Assembly: GCA_049671745.1 (NCBI GenBank)
Contig: JBATVL010000059.1
Span: 76,259-140,258, forward strand
Direction: 5' to 3'
DNA from: SNAP01 sp049671745
Lineage (GTDB): Bacteria > Bacteroidota > Bacteroidia > Bacteroidales > Marinifilaceae
DNA: 64,000 nt
The first letter of the stretch is position 1; each line of letters begins with the position of its first letter. Of this stretch, positions 7,823 through 17,344 are shown one piece after another. Made by a program: the position numbers and the translations under genes. The notes below the pieces were generated by a model, which made no database searches, was not told the origin of the DNA, and saw only the letters and a list, made by a program, of their open reading frames with translations.

Positions 7823-10036
7823 TTATTTCAAGTTCTCTTTCAAGAATTTCATGAATCTATTGTAAAGATGTAAACGAGTGTTTCCACCATAAATACCATG
7901 ATTTCTATTAGTATAAATCTGCATTTCAAATTGTTTACCTGCTTGAACAAGAGCTTCTGATAATTCATAAGAATTTTGAACATGAACATTATCATCGGCA
8001 GTACCGTGAACAAGTAAGAATTTACCTTTCATCTTGTTTACCCAATTAAGAGGAGCGAAACCTTCGTAACCTTTTTCGTTATCTTGTGGTCTACGCATAT
8101 ATCTTTCAGTGTAAACTGAATCGTAAAATTTATAATGAGTAACTGGAGCTACAGCAATTGCAGCAGAAAATACATCAGCACCTCTCATTAAACAAAGAGA
8201 AGACATAAATCCACCATAAGACCATCCCCAAATACAAATTCTTTGGCCATCTATATAAGATTTATCTCTTAAATATTTAGCTGCAGCAATTTGATCTTGT
8301 GACTCTATATTTCCTAATTGCATGTAAGTACATTTACGGAATTCCTCTCCTCTAGCACCAGTACCACGTGGGTCAACACAAACAACAATATATCCTTCTT
8401 GAGCAAGATAGTTGTACCAGTCTATACCCCAAGTGTTTTTAACTTGTTGAGAGTTTGGACCTGAGTATTGAGTCATTACTAAAGGATAAGTTTTAGTAGC
8501 ATCAAAGTTTGTAGGTTTGATTATCCAAGCATTTAACTGAGTCTTTCCGTCAGCAGCAGGAATCTGAATAAATTCTTTCTTAGCAATATTGTAGTTTTTA
8601 AGTTTAGCTACAAGATCTTTATTGTTTTCAAGAACTCTTAGTTTTTTCCCTTTATAGTTATAAAGACTAACCTGATTTGGCATTTCTGTATTAGAAACAT
8701 AGTTAATGTAATACTTGTAGTTGCTAGAGAATACTGCAGAGTTCCATCCCTTAGTCTTAGTAAGTTGTTTCTTCTTTTTTCCGTCCATTCTTATTGAATA
8801 GATGTATTTTTCCATAGGAGAAACTTCATGAGAAGAATAATAGAACATTTTAGTTTTTGGATTAAAACCATAAAAATCTATTACATCATAATTTCCTTTT
8901 GTGACTGCTTTTATCTCTTTACCATTCATGTCATAAAGATAAAGGTGCATATAACCACTTTTTTCACTAGAGAAGATGAAGTTCTTATCTCCTTCTAAGA
9001 AAATTAGATTGTCTAGATTACTTTCTGCAATATAATACTTGTTCTCTTCACGGTATAAGATATTAGAGTCTCCTGTTCTTGCGTTAGCTAAAAGAATCTC
9101 TAGTTTATTTTGGTTACGATTCATACGGATGATAGAAAGTGTATTTTTTCTTTGTGTCCATTTGATACGAGGTATATATTGATCCGTTTCTTTACCAATA
9201 TTCATTTTAACAGTTACCTTGTCTTTTGTGTCATATACATGAACAGAAACAATAGCATTATCTTCACCTGCTACAGGATATTTGTATGAATAGTTTGATG
9301 GGTAAACTTCATTACTTTTATGCTCTGGAGCCATTCCTTTGAACATATTCATGTGGAAAACCTTAACTCTAGACTCATCAGTTTTAAGATATGCTACATA
9401 TCTTTCGTCATTTGACCATTCAAAAGCTCTTGAAAAAGCAAACTCTTCCTCATAAACCCAGTCAGGTGCACCATTGATTATTTTGTTAAATTCTCCATCA
9501 TCAGTGATTCTTTGTTCTGTTCCGAAACGTGTGTCGTGAATGAAAATATTTCCTTTTCTTACAAAAGCAATTTTCTTTCCCGATGGTGAGAATGTTGCTA
9601 ATTGTTGACGTCCATTCTTTGATAGAAGTTTGATTTCTTTACTCTTTACATTGTATACATAGTACTCTGCTGTAAATGAATGACGATAGATAGCTTGTTT
9701 CTTTGTTGTGATAAGTAATTTAGTCTCATCACTTGAGAAAGTATAGTCTGCAATTCTAATATCGTTGTGCTTTTCTAGTTTAGTTACATCAAGAAGAGTT
9801 TTTACCGCTTTTCCTGTTTTATAACTCCACTTTACTATTTGCTTTCCTCTTTTCTCTATTGTTGTGTAATTGTTTCCGTCCTTTGTTGAGCGTAAACCAT
9901 AAACACTTGATTGTCTGAATGTACCTTTCTTCCATAAATCTTCAAGAGTAATTTTTTTTGTTTCTTTCTGTGCTGTTGATGTAAAGGCTGAAGCCATTAC
10001 AAGGCAAAGAAGAAATAATCCAAGAATCTTTTTCAT
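7823..10036 (-). CDS. dipeptidyl peptidase IV (S9 family)
   Basis: The 737-residue secreted serine peptidase cuts X-Pro (or X-Ala) dipeptides from peptide N-termini. It has a signal peptide ending near ATAQ (about residue 22), an eight-bladed-propeller-like middle with the DWVYEEEF motif that binds the substrate N-terminus in DPP-IV, and a C-terminal alpha/beta-hydrolase domain. The triad is Ser606 (GWSYGG), Asp681 (HGTADDNVH) and His713 (NRNHG), with Asp-to-His spacing equal to that of human DPP4. In Bacteroidetes these enzymes are periplasmic or surface peptidases. The gene stands alone; no clear TAnnTTTG promoter was found upstream. Confidence 0.93.
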   Translation of the reverse strand: MKKILGLFLLCLVMASAFTSTAQKETKKITLEDLWKKGTFRQSSVYGLRSTKDGNNYTTIEKRGKQIVKWSYKTGKAVKTLLDVTKLEKHNDIRIADYTFSSDETKLLITTKKQAIYRHSFTAEYYVYNVKSKEIKLLSKNGRQQLATFSPSGKKIAFVRKGNIFIHDTRFGTEQRITDDGEFNKIINGAPDWVYEEEFAFSRAFEWSNDERYVAYLKTDESRVKVFHMNMFKGMAPEHKSNEVYPSNYSYKYPVAGEDNAIVSVHVYDTKDKVTVKMNIGKETDQYIPRIKWTQRKNTLSIIRMNRNQNKLEILLANARTGDSNILYREENKYYIAESNLDNLIFLEGDKNFIFSSEKSGYMHLYLYDMNGKEIKAVTKGNYDVIDFYGFNPKTKMFYYSSHEVSPMEKYIYSIRMDGKKKKQLTKTKGWNSAVFSSNYKYYINYVSNTEMPNQVSLYNYKGKKLRVLENNKDLVAKLKNYNIAKKEFIQIPAADGKTQLNAWIIKPTNFDATKTYPLVMTQYSGPNSQQVKNTWGIDWYNYLAQEGYIVVCVDPRGTGARGEEFRKCTYMQLGNIESQDQIAAAKYLRDKSYIDGQRICIWGWSYGGFMSSLCLMRGADVFSAAIAVAPVTHYKFYDSVYTERYMRRPQDNEKGYEGFAPLNWVNKMKGKFLLVHGTADDNVHVQNSYELSEALVQAGKQFEMQIYTNRNHGIYGGNTRLHLYNRFMKFLKENLK

Positions 10037-10215
10037 CTTTTTATATATGTTATTATTAGTTTAAAATATTTTGTTTGCTAGAGACTAATATCTCTCTACA
10101 TTAATGTTGATTGTTTTAATTCTCTTCAAATGTTTATATAATTTGCAAAATATAAAAGGATAAATCTTACTTTTTTGAAAAAAGGACGAACAAACTTTCT
10201 TATGTAAATGTTTTT

Positions 10216-10245
10216 TTGCAGATTCTAACAATAATGCTAAATTTG
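10216..10245 (+). promoter_or_regulatory. promoter of the thrS-infC-rpmI-rplT operon
   Basis: TTG at 10216-10218, a 19-base spacer, then TAAATTTG at 10238-10245: a full Bacteroidetes-type promoter. Transcription would start near 10251, which rules out the upstream in-frame start at 10216 for thrS. Confidence 0.75.
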
Positions 10246-10278
10246 CAAACTACATATAGAATAGAAAATTTATACGAT

Positions 10279-12231
10279 ATGATTAAGATTACATTTCCTG
10301 ACAATAATGTGAAAGATTACGAAGCTGGTGTTTCGGGTCTTGACATTGCAAAGAGTATTAGCCATAGATTGGCTAAAGAAGTATTGTCTATAGAAGTAAA
10401 CGGGGAAGTGTGGGATCTAAGCAGACCAATTAATGAAGACGCTGCCATCAAGTTATTTAAGTGGGAAGACGAAGAAGGAAAGCACGCTTTCTGGCATTCA
10501 TCAGCTCACCTTTTAGCTGAGGCATTACAGGAACTTTACCCTGGCGTTAAATTTGGTATTGGACCCGCAATTGAAAGTGGATTCTACTATGACATCGACT
10601 TAGGTGCAGATAGAACTCTTACGGATAAGGATCTTACCACCATTGAGAAAAAGATGAAAGAACTTGTTTCTCAAAAAAATGAGTATACACGTGTAGACGT
10701 TTCTAAGAAAGAGGCTTTAGAGCATTTTTCTGCTATTAAAGAAGAATATAAGGTTGAGTTGATCAATGATCTTGAAGATGGTACAATCACTTATTATAAA
10801 CAAGGTGATTTTACTGATTTATGTCGTGGACCACATCTTCCTAATACAGGATATATAAAAGCTATCAAACTTAATTCAATTGCTGGTGCATATTGGAAAG
10901 GTAGTGAGAAGAACAAAATGCTTACTCGTATTTACGGTATTTCTTTCCCTAAAGCTAAATTGCTTACTGAATGGGTAGAATTGATGGAAGAGGCTAAAAA
11001 GCGCGACCACCGTAAGATTGGTAAAGAGATGGAATTATTTACTTTCTCTCAGGCTGTAGGACAAGGTTTACCAATGTGGTTACCTAAAGGAACTATGCTT
11101 AGAGATTCTTTAGAGAAATTCCTTAAAACTGTTCAGAGACGCTTTGGTTACGATCAAGTAATGACTCCTCACATTGGTAATGTTGAATTATACAAGACTT
11201 CTGGTCACTTCCAAAAGTATGGTGCTGATTCATTCCAAGTGATTACTACTCCTCAAGAAGGAGAAGAGTTTATGCTTAAACCAATGAACTGCCCTCATCA
11301 CTGTGAGATGTATAAGTTTAAACCTCGTTCTTATAAGGATCTACCTGTTAGAATGGCTGAGTTTGGAACTGTTTATCGTTACGAACAATCAGGTGAACTT
11401 CATGGTTTGACAAGAGTTAGAGGTTTTACTCAAGATGACGCTCATATTTTTTGTACTCCTGAACAATTGTTAGAGGAATTCAAGAAAGTTATGGATATTA
11501 TTTTCATAATATTTAACGCTCTTGATTTTAAAGACTATATTGCGCAAGTTTCTTTAAGAGATCCAAATAATTCAGAGAAATATATTGGTTCTGATGAAAA
11601 TTGGGAGAAAGCAGAAAGAGCAATTATCCAAGCGGCTGACGAAAAAGGCTTAAACTATGTTATTGAAACTGGTGAAGCAGCTTTTTATGGTCCTAAACTT
11701 GACTTTATGGTTCGTGATGCTATTGGAAGAAAATGGCAATTAGGTACTATACAAGTAGATTATAATCTTCCTGAAAGATTCGAATTAGAATATACAGGAG
11801 CAGATAATAAGAAGCATAGACCAATTATGATTCACCGTGCACCATTCGGATCTATGGAAAGATTCATTGCTGTACTTATAGAACACACAGGTGGGAAGTT
11901 CCCATTATGGCTTACTCCAGAGCAAGTTGTTGTGATGCCTATTAGTGAAAAATATAATGATTATGCAAAAAAAGTTTTAAATTCGCTAAATAATTCCGAT
12001 ATTCGCGGCGTCTTAGACGATAGAAATGAGAAGATTGGAAGAAAAATCCGAGACAACGAATTAAAAAAGATTCCTTATTTACTTGTAGTTGGTGAAGCAG
12101 AAGCAGAAAGTAATACTGTTGCTGTCCGTCGTCAAGGTCAAGGAGACCAAGGAGTTATGTCTATAGAAGAATTTACAAAAACAATTAATACTGAGGTTGA
12201 AGATCAATTATCTTCTATTCAGAAATATTAA
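10279..12231 (+). CDS. thrS: threonyl-tRNA synthetase
   Basis: The 650-residue class II synthetase charges tRNA-Thr. In order: TGS domain (MIKITFPDNNVKDYEAG...), the editing domain (HSSAHLLAEAL and later DLCRGPH), catalytic core with MNCPHHCEMY (zinc cysteine), the motif-2 loop around FGTVYRYEQSG, the motif-3 HRAPFGSMERF segment, and the C-terminal anticodon-binding domain. The start at 10279 fits the family N-terminus and the mapped promoter. It heads the classic operon with infC, rpmI and rplT. Length is as expected. Confidence 0.96.
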   Translation: MIKITFPDNNVKDYEAGVSGLDIAKSISHRLAKEVLSIEVNGEVWDLSRPINEDAAIKLFKWEDEEGKHAFWHSSAHLLAEALQELYPGVKFGIGPAIESGFYYDIDLGADRTLTDKDLTTIEKKMKELVSQKNEYTRVDVSKKEALEHFSAIKEEYKVELINDLEDGTITYYKQGDFTDLCRGPHLPNTGYIKAIKLNSIAGAYWKGSEKNKMLTRIYGISFPKAKLLTEWVELMEEAKKRDHRKIGKEMELFTFSQAVGQGLPMWLPKGTMLRDSLEKFLKTVQRRFGYDQVMTPHIGNVELYKTSGHFQKYGADSFQVITTPQEGEEFMLKPMNCPHHCEMYKFKPRSYKDLPVRMAEFGTVYRYEQSGELHGLTRVRGFTQDDAHIFCTPEQLLEEFKKVMDIIFIIFNALDFKDYIAQVSLRDPNNSEKYIGSDENWEKAERAIIQAADEKGLNYVIETGEAAFYGPKLDFMVRDAIGRKWQLGTIQVDYNLPERFELEYTGADNKKHRPIMIHRAPFGSMERFIAVLIEHTGGKFPLWLTPEQVVVMPISEKYNDYAKKVLNSLNNSDIRGVLDDRNEKIGRKIRDNELKKIPYLLVVGEAEAESNTVAVRRQGQGDQGVMSIEEFTKTINTEVEDQLSSIQKY

Positions 12232-12239
12232 CCAAATTT

Positions 12240-12256
12240 AGGAGGACACACTCATA
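12240..12256 (+). promoter_or_regulatory. Shine-Dalgarno and AUA start of infC
   Basis: AGGAGG at 12240-12245, an eight-base spacer, and then the ATA codon at 12254. A stop codon in the same frame at 12239 excludes any longer form. A perfect Shine-Dalgarno is rare in this window and here it replaces a normal start codon as the landmark for initiation. Confidence 0.75.
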
Positions 12257-12808
12257 GCAACACCATTTAGAAGAGGGCGTAGAAACCCTTACGAAGAAAA
12301 AAAGGCTCTTTTCCGTACAAATTCGGAAATTAGAGTTAGCGCTGTTCGACTTGTTGGAGACAATGTTGAACAGGGAGTAGTTTCGATTCAGGAAGCTTTA
12401 AAGATATCTAGAGAGCAGGAATTGGACTTAGTTGAAATATCGCCTAAGGTGGATCCACCTGTATGTCGTGTTGTTGACTATAGCAAGTTTCTTTACCAAA
12501 TGAAGAAAAAGCAGAAAGAATTAAAAGCGAAATCTGTAAAGGTGGTTGTTAAAGAAATTCGATTTGGTCCAAATACTGACGAGCACGATTATAACTTTAA
12601 GTTGAAACATGCTCAAAAATTCCTTGAAGAAGGTGCTAAAGTTAAAGCTTTTGTATTCTTTAAAGGACGTTCTATTTTGTTTAAGGAAAAGGGTGAAATC
12701 TTATTATTAAGATTTGCTCAGGATCTTGAAGAGATTGGAAAAGTTGAGAAACTACCGGTTTTAGAGGGAAAGCGTATGATTATTTATATCGCACCTAAGA
12801 AGAAATAA
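12254..12808 (+). CDS. infC: translation initiation factor IF-3, AUA start
   Basis: The 184-residue product aligns with Bacteroidetes IF-3: a basic N-terminal tail (ATPFRRGRRNPYEEKK), N domain (NSEIRVSAVRLVGDNVE), ELDLVEISPKVDPPVCR, a lysine-rich linker, and the C domain (EIRFGPNTDEHDYNFKLKHA, FFKGRSILFKEKGE). IF-3 binds the 30S subunit and rejects wrong start codons. The frame is open back to a stop at 12239 and contains no ATG, GTG or TTG before residue 57, so the first credible start is ATA at 12254. Starting at the TTG at 12422 would remove the N domain. Rare start codons in infC allow self-repression in E. coli (AUU). Confidence 0.9.
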   Translation: MATPFRRGRRNPYEEKKALFRTNSEIRVSAVRLVGDNVEQGVVSIQEALKISREQELDLVEISPKVDPPVCRVVDYSKFLYQMKKKQKELKAKSVKVVVKEIRFGPNTDEHDYNFKLKHAQKFLEEGAKVKAFVFFKGRSILFKEKGEILLLRFAQDLEEIGKVEKLPVLEGKRMIIYIAPKKK

Positions 12809-12860
12809 AACAGTTCTTATAATTATTATAATTTCTGAAACACAATTAAATTTTTGAACA

Positions 12861-13058
12861 ATGCCAAAAATGAAAACCAAAGGTAGTGCAAAGAAAAGAT
12901 TTTCTTTGACTGCATCGGGAAAGATTAAGAGAAAGCATGCTTTCAAAAGTCATATCTTGACTAAGAAAAGTACTAAGAGAAAAAGAAACTTAACTAAGTT
13001 TGGTGAAGTATCTAAAGTAGATTCTAAAAACATCAAGTTAATGCTTCGTATGGCTTAA
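12861..13058 (+). CDS. rpmI: 50S ribosomal protein L35
   Basis: A 65-residue, very basic protein with the L35 pattern MPKMKTKGSAKKRFSLTASG...KRKHAFKSH. It sits in the large subunit. It lies 52 bases after infC and 93 before rplT in the usual order. No Shine-Dalgarno is visible, in contrast to infC. Confidence 0.95.
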   Translation: MPKMKTKGSAKKRFSLTASGKIKRKHAFKSHILTKKSTKRKRNLTKFGEVSKVDSKNIKLMLRMA

Positions 13059-13151
13059 TGCCCTTCTGAGTTTTAAATTAAGTTATTAACTCGAATGAAT
13101 AGCATACAAAGAGTCTGATAAAGATCGCTATCATTCAAAAAATTAACAATT

Positions 13152-13508
13152 ATGCCTAGAGCAAAAAATGCCGTAGCTTCAAGAGCTAGAAGAAAAAAAG
13201 TATTAAAGCAAACCAAAGGTAACTTTGGAGCTAGAGGAAATGTATGGACAGTTGCAAAAAACACTTTAGAAAAGGGTTTAACTTATGCATACAGAGATAG
13301 AAAGAAAAAGAAGCAAACTTTTAGAGCATTGTGGATTCAAAGAATTAATGCTGCTGTAAGACTTGAAGGTATGTCTTATTCTCAATTTATGGGTCTTATC
13401 CATAAAGCAGAGATAGATATTAACCGTAAGGTTTTAGCTGATTTAGCAATGAACAACCCAGAGGCGTTCAAAGCAATAATGGAGAAAGCTAAGCTAGCTG
13501 CAAAATAA
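13152..13508 (+). CDS. rplT: 50S ribosomal protein L20
   Basis: A 118-residue basic protein with the L20 signature (MPRAKNAVASRARRKKVLKQ, AYRDRKKKKQTFRALWIQRINAA). It binds 23S rRNA early in large-subunit assembly and, in several bacteria, represses its own operon. It closes the thrS-infC-rpmI-rplT unit and is followed at once by a strong terminator. The 93-base gap before it shows no obvious L20 mimic that I can prove by eye. Confidence 0.95.
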   Translation: MPRAKNAVASRARRKKVLKQTKGNFGARGNVWTVAKNTLEKGLTYAYRDRKKKKQTFRALWIQRINAAVRLEGMSYSQFMGLIHKAEIDINRKVLADLAMNNPEAFKAIMEKAKLAAK

Positions 13509-13530
13509 TTATAAAATTATTTTTTAAAAA

Positions 13531-13559
13531 AAGGCCGAACATACTGTTCGGCCTTTTTT
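13531..13559 (+). terminator. intrinsic terminator of the rplT operon
   Basis: A perfect 11-bp stem (13531-13541 with 13545-13555, three-base loop) rich in G and C, followed by a run of T. Confidence 0.9.
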
Positions 13560-13566
13560 GTTTTTG

Positions 13567-13574
13567 TATATTTG
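13567..13574 (+). promoter_or_regulatory. -7 element for dapB-lepB-lepB
   Basis: TATATTTG fits TAnnTTTG and ends 19 bases before the dapB ATG, just after the rplT terminator. The -33 element would fall inside the terminator stem and is not clear. Confidence 0.5.
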
Positions 13575-13593
13575 AGAAACAAAATAATCTAAT

Positions 13594-14310
13594 ATGAATA
13601 TAGCTTTAGTTGGTTATGGCAAAATGGGCAAGGAAATTGAACAGATTGCTATAAATAGAGGGCATAGAATTGTGCTAATCATTGATAGAAATAACGAGCA
13701 AGATTTTAATGTTGAAAACATTAAAAAGGCTGATGTAGTAATAGAATTCTCTACACCTTCTTCGGCTTACTCTAATTATAAGAAATGTTTCGAAGCTTGT
13801 GTGCCTGTTGTGTCTGGAACAACAGGTTGGCTTTCTAAAAGAGAAGAGATAGAGGCTGATTGTTTAGCAAAAGACTCAGGATTCTTTTATGCTTCTAATT
13901 TTAGTTTAGGAGTTAATATCTTTTTTGAGATGAATAAAAAACTTGCTTCTTTGATGAATTCTTTTCCACAATATGATGTAGATATGGAAGAAACTCATCA
14001 TATTCATAAACTTGATGCTCCAAGTGGTACAGCTATTACTCTTGTTAAAGATGTGCTTGAGAATCTTGATAGAAAAGATTCATGGCAACTTACTGATGCA
14101 GATTCTGATTCTGTTTTAAAAATTGAGGCAATTAGAGAAAATGAAGTTCCTGGTACACATTCTATAAGATATTTTTCAGAAGTTGATGAGATTAAGATTA
14201 CTCATGAAGCATACGGACGTAAAGGTTTTGCTTTAGGAGCAGTTTTAGCAGCTGAATTTATGAATGGCAAAAAGGGATTATACAGCATGAAAGATTTGCT
14301 GAATTTATAA
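13594..14310 (+). CDS. dapB: 4-hydroxy-tetrahydrodipicolinate reductase
   Basis: The 238-residue enzyme reduces (hydroxy)tetrahydrodipicolinate in lysine and meso-diaminopimelate synthesis, so it feeds peptidoglycan. It has the Rossmann start ALVGYGKMGKEIE, VVSGTTGW, and the catalytic ETHHIHKLDAPSGTA segment. It is slightly shorter than the E. coli enzyme, as usual in Bacteroidetes. It heads a unit with two signal peptidase genes 41 and 62 bases downstream. Confidence 0.95.
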   Translation: MNIALVGYGKMGKEIEQIAINRGHRIVLIIDRNNEQDFNVENIKKADVVIEFSTPSSAYSNYKKCFEACVPVVSGTTGWLSKREEIEADCLAKDSGFFYASNFSLGVNIFFEMNKKLASLMNSFPQYDVDMEETHHIHKLDAPSGTAITLVKDVLENLDRKDSWQLTDADSDSVLKIEAIRENEVPGTHSIRYFSEVDEIKITHEAYGRKGFALGAVLAAEFMNGKKGLYSMKDLLNL

Positions 14311-14351
14311 GAATTTAAGAGAGAAAATACACAATACATAATTGAAATAAT

Positions 14352-15764
14352 ATGTTGAAATTTCTAGATAAAATAAAAGGAGTGTTTGCAAAAAGATGGG
14401 TTAAGTTTCCTATTGTTATAACTATATTTCTTCTTTGGGTTATATGGGTTGGTAACTATTGGTTACTATTAATTGCTCCTATTATTTTCGATACATACAT
14501 AACTAAACGTGTACATTGGGCGTTCTGGAAAAAAAGAGGAGTAGATAAACAGACTAGAGCTGTAGAGTGGGTAGATGCTATTATCTTTGCTGTAATTGCA
14601 GCCACTATTATTAGAGTTTTCTTGGTAGAGGCATACACTATACCCACTTCATCTATGGAAAAATCTATGCTTGTTGGTGATTACCTTTTTGTTAGTAAAG
14701 TGGCTTATGGTCCTAAGCTTCCAAATACACCTCTTGCTATACCTTTTACACATCATACTATTCCTGGAACTAAACATGCAAAGGCTTATTCTGAACTTAT
14801 AAAAATGCCTTATAAGAGAATTGCAGGACTTGGAGATATTAAAAGAGATGATATTGTGGTATTTAATTTCCCTGCAGGTGATACTATTATTGTTGGAGAA
14901 GAGAACCCTGATATTTATACTTCTATCAGAGAGATTACACGTAATTTCAAAGAAAATGCAATACGTGATAATAAAGCACTAGCAAGTGATTCTTACTATA
15001 AAAAAATGACTAAAGACTATCTTGAAAAGAACTTTAAGATAGATACTAGACCTGTTGATAAACGTGAGAATTATATTAAAAGATGTGTTGCTATTTCTGG
15101 TGATGTTCTTGAGATTAAAGATGGAGATGTTTATATAAATGGTAAATCTCAAAACGATATTATTACTAAGCAATATAATTATGTAGTATTGACAAATGGT
15201 ACTAGTATCAATAAAAAGAAGTTCGATGATCTAGATATTGCTGTTGATGATAGAAGACAAATGTCATCTTCAGAGTATCGTATGCCACTTACTCATGAGA
15301 ATGTGCTTGCTCTTCAAAAATTACCTAATGTAAAATCTGTTACTAGAGTTCTTTCTAAAAAGGGTGATTGGAATCCAAATGTATTTCCTTTCTCTTCTGA
15401 TTTTAAATGGAATAGAGATAATTTTGGACCATTAGAGATACCTAGAGCTGGTCAGGTTCTTAATTTAACTCTTAAGAATTTACCTAAATATGAGAGAGTT
15501 ATAAATGCTTATGAAGGGAATACTTTATCGGTTAAAGATTCAGTAATCTTAATTAATGGAAAACCATCAACAACATATACTGTTAAAATGAACTATTATT
15601 GGATGATGGGAGACAACAGACATAATTCACTAGATTCTCGTTTCTGGGGATTTGTTCCTGAAGATCATGTTGTTGGTAAAGCTTCATTTATATGGTTATC
15701 TCTTGATAAGGACAAATCATTTCTTTCTAAGATACGTTGGAGCAGAATATTAAAATTCATCTAA
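14352..15764 (+). CDS. lepB: signal peptidase I, first copy
   Basis: The 470-residue inner membrane protease removes signal peptides from exported proteins. Two N-terminal hydrophobic segments anchor it. The catalytic serine is Ser101 in IPTSSMEKSM, followed by LVGDYLFVSK (box B), and the general-base lysine is in RENYIKRCVAISGD. The last conserved box is MMGDNRHNSLDSRFWG. At about 470 residues it is longer than E. coli LepB, as usual in Bacteroidetes, because of an insert between the serine and lysine boxes. It shares most of its sequence with the next gene. Confidence 0.93.
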   Translation: MLKFLDKIKGVFAKRWVKFPIVITIFLLWVIWVGNYWLLLIAPIIFDTYITKRVHWAFWKKRGVDKQTRAVEWVDAIIFAVIAATIIRVFLVEAYTIPTSSMEKSMLVGDYLFVSKVAYGPKLPNTPLAIPFTHHTIPGTKHAKAYSELIKMPYKRIAGLGDIKRDDIVVFNFPAGDTIIVGEENPDIYTSIREITRNFKENAIRDNKALASDSYYKKMTKDYLEKNFKIDTRPVDKRENYIKRCVAISGDVLEIKDGDVYINGKSQNDIITKQYNYVVLTNGTSINKKKFDDLDIAVDDRRQMSSSEYRMPLTHENVLALQKLPNVKSVTRVLSKKGDWNPNVFPFSSDFKWNRDNFGPLEIPRAGQVLNLTLKNLPKYERVINAYEGNTLSVKDSVILINGKPSTTYTVKMNYYWMMGDNRHNSLDSRFWGFVPEDHVVGKASFIWLSLDKDKSFLSKIRWSRILKFI

Positions 15765-15826
15765 AATAACCTATTCTACTTAAGAATTAATTACCCACTA
15801 TACAATCTACATTAATAAATAATCCT

Positions 15827-17233
15827 ATGTTTACATCAAAAATGAAGTCTCTATTATCAAGAAAGTGGGTAAAATTTTCTATAGTTCTGATTCTTTTTCT
15901 GTTGTGGGTAATATGGGTAGGTAACTATTGGTTAATACTGTTTACTACAATTATTTTTGATACTTATATTACTAAACGAGTACATTGGGCCTTTTGGAAG
16001 AAAAAAGGAGTAAAAAAGCAAACTAAGATTGTTGAGTGGGCCGATGCAATGATTTTTGCAGTTGTGGCAGCTTCTATTATTAGAATTTTCTTTATAGAAG
16101 CATACACTATACCAACTTCATCTATGGAGAAATCTATGTTAGTAGGTGATTATCTTTTTGTAAGCAAAATGTCTTATGGACCTAAACTACCAAATACTCC
16201 TCTTGCAATTCCTTTTATGCATCATACTATACCTGGAACAAAGAGTACAAAAGCTTATTCAGAGCTTATAAAGATGCCATATAAGAGGATTGCTGGACTA
16301 GGAGATGTAAAGCGTGATGATATAGTAGTTTTTAATTTCCCAGCGGGAGATACAGTCTTAATGGAATCTAGCGATACTGATATTTATAGAATAAGAAGAT
16401 CTCTTGTTGAAAACTTCATAGAAAAAGACAAAAATGCTGGCAATAAGATAGCTGATAAGAATCACTATAAAAAGTTAGTAGAGCAATATCTTAAAGATAA
16501 TGGAGAGACTATTGTTCGTCCTGTTGATAAACGTGAGAATTATATAAAAAGATGTGTAGCAATACCAGGAGATATCTTAGAAATTAATGACGGTAATATT
16601 TCTGTAAATGGAAGTTTACAAAATGACATAAAAACAAAGCAGTATAGTTATATTGTCAAAACTAATGGTTCTTCTATTAACCCAAAGAAATTCTCTGATC
16701 TTAATATCTCAAAAGAAGATTATAAAGACTTCTACTCTTCATCTTACGACTTACCCTTGACATACGAGAATGTAGAGAAATTAAAAGCTTTACCTAATGT
16801 GTTATCTGTAAAAAGAGTTCTTACTAAAAAAGGAGAGTGGGATACAGACATCTTTCCTTTCTCACCTGATTATAGATGGAATAGAGACAACTTTGGTCCT
16901 TTAAGAATACCAAAGGCTGGAGAAACAGTACAATTAACTCTTAAAAATCTTCCTATTTACGATAGAATTATAAATGCATACGAGGGAAATACTTTGTCAG
17001 TAAAAGATTCAACTATTCTTATAAACGGAAAGCTAGCCACTTCGTATACCTTCAAAATGAACTACTATTGGATGATGGGAGACAATAGACATAGATCAGC
17101 AGACTCACGTTTCTGGGGATTTGTACCAGAAGATCATATTGTTGGAAAGGCATTATTTATATGGTTATCTCTTGATAAAGATAAATCCTTTCTTTCTAAG
17201 ATTCGCTTCGATAGAATATTCCGCTTCATCTAA
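15827..17233 (+). CDS. lepB: signal peptidase I, second copy
   Basis: A 468-residue close paralogue of the gene just upstream. The active site is intact: Ser99 in IPTSSMEKSM, lysine in RENYIKRCVAIPGD, and MMGDNRHRSADSRFWG. The two copies differ most in the insert around residues 180-210 and just after the lysine box, so they could differ in substrate choice. The tandem arrangement points to an old duplication. Both may be expressed from the dapB promoter. A role in a special export pathway is possible but not shown. Confidence 0.92.
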   Translation: MFTSKMKSLLSRKWVKFSIVLILFLLWVIWVGNYWLILFTTIIFDTYITKRVHWAFWKKKGVKKQTKIVEWADAMIFAVVAASIIRIFFIEAYTIPTSSMEKSMLVGDYLFVSKMSYGPKLPNTPLAIPFMHHTIPGTKSTKAYSELIKMPYKRIAGLGDVKRDDIVVFNFPAGDTVLMESSDTDIYRIRRSLVENFIEKDKNAGNKIADKNHYKKLVEQYLKDNGETIVRPVDKRENYIKRCVAIPGDILEINDGNISVNGSLQNDIKTKQYSYIVKTNGSSINPKKFSDLNISKEDYKDFYSSSYDLPLTYENVEKLKALPNVLSVKRVLTKKGEWDTDIFPFSPDYRWNRDNFGPLRIPKAGETVQLTLKNLPIYDRIINAYEGNTLSVKDSTILINGKLATSYTFKMNYYWMMGDNRHRSADSRFWGFVPEDHIVGKALFIWLSLDKDKSFLSKIRFDRIFRFI

Positions 17234-17303
17234 ATAAACCCATTATAAAAGTTAAATTATTATTAATATTCTAGATTACATTTATAAATAAAGACTGAAT
17301 GAT

Positions 17304-17311
17304 TAAGTTTG
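17304..17311 (+). promoter_or_regulatory. -7 element for the tricorn-like gene
   Basis: TAAGTTTG fits TAnnTTTG and ends 33 bases before the ATG at 17345. No clear -33 TTG is seen. Confidence 0.45.
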
Positions 17312-17344
17312 AGAGATAAGAATTAAAACTAAAACTTAATATCA

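Noticed and set aside
10216..10278. Upstream extension of thrS
   Set aside because: The start would lie within the promoter, and the family N-terminus begins at 10279.
12422..12808. infC starting at the TTG at 12422
   Set aside because: This removes the IF-3 N domain, which is encoded upstream in the same open frame behind a Shine-Dalgarno.
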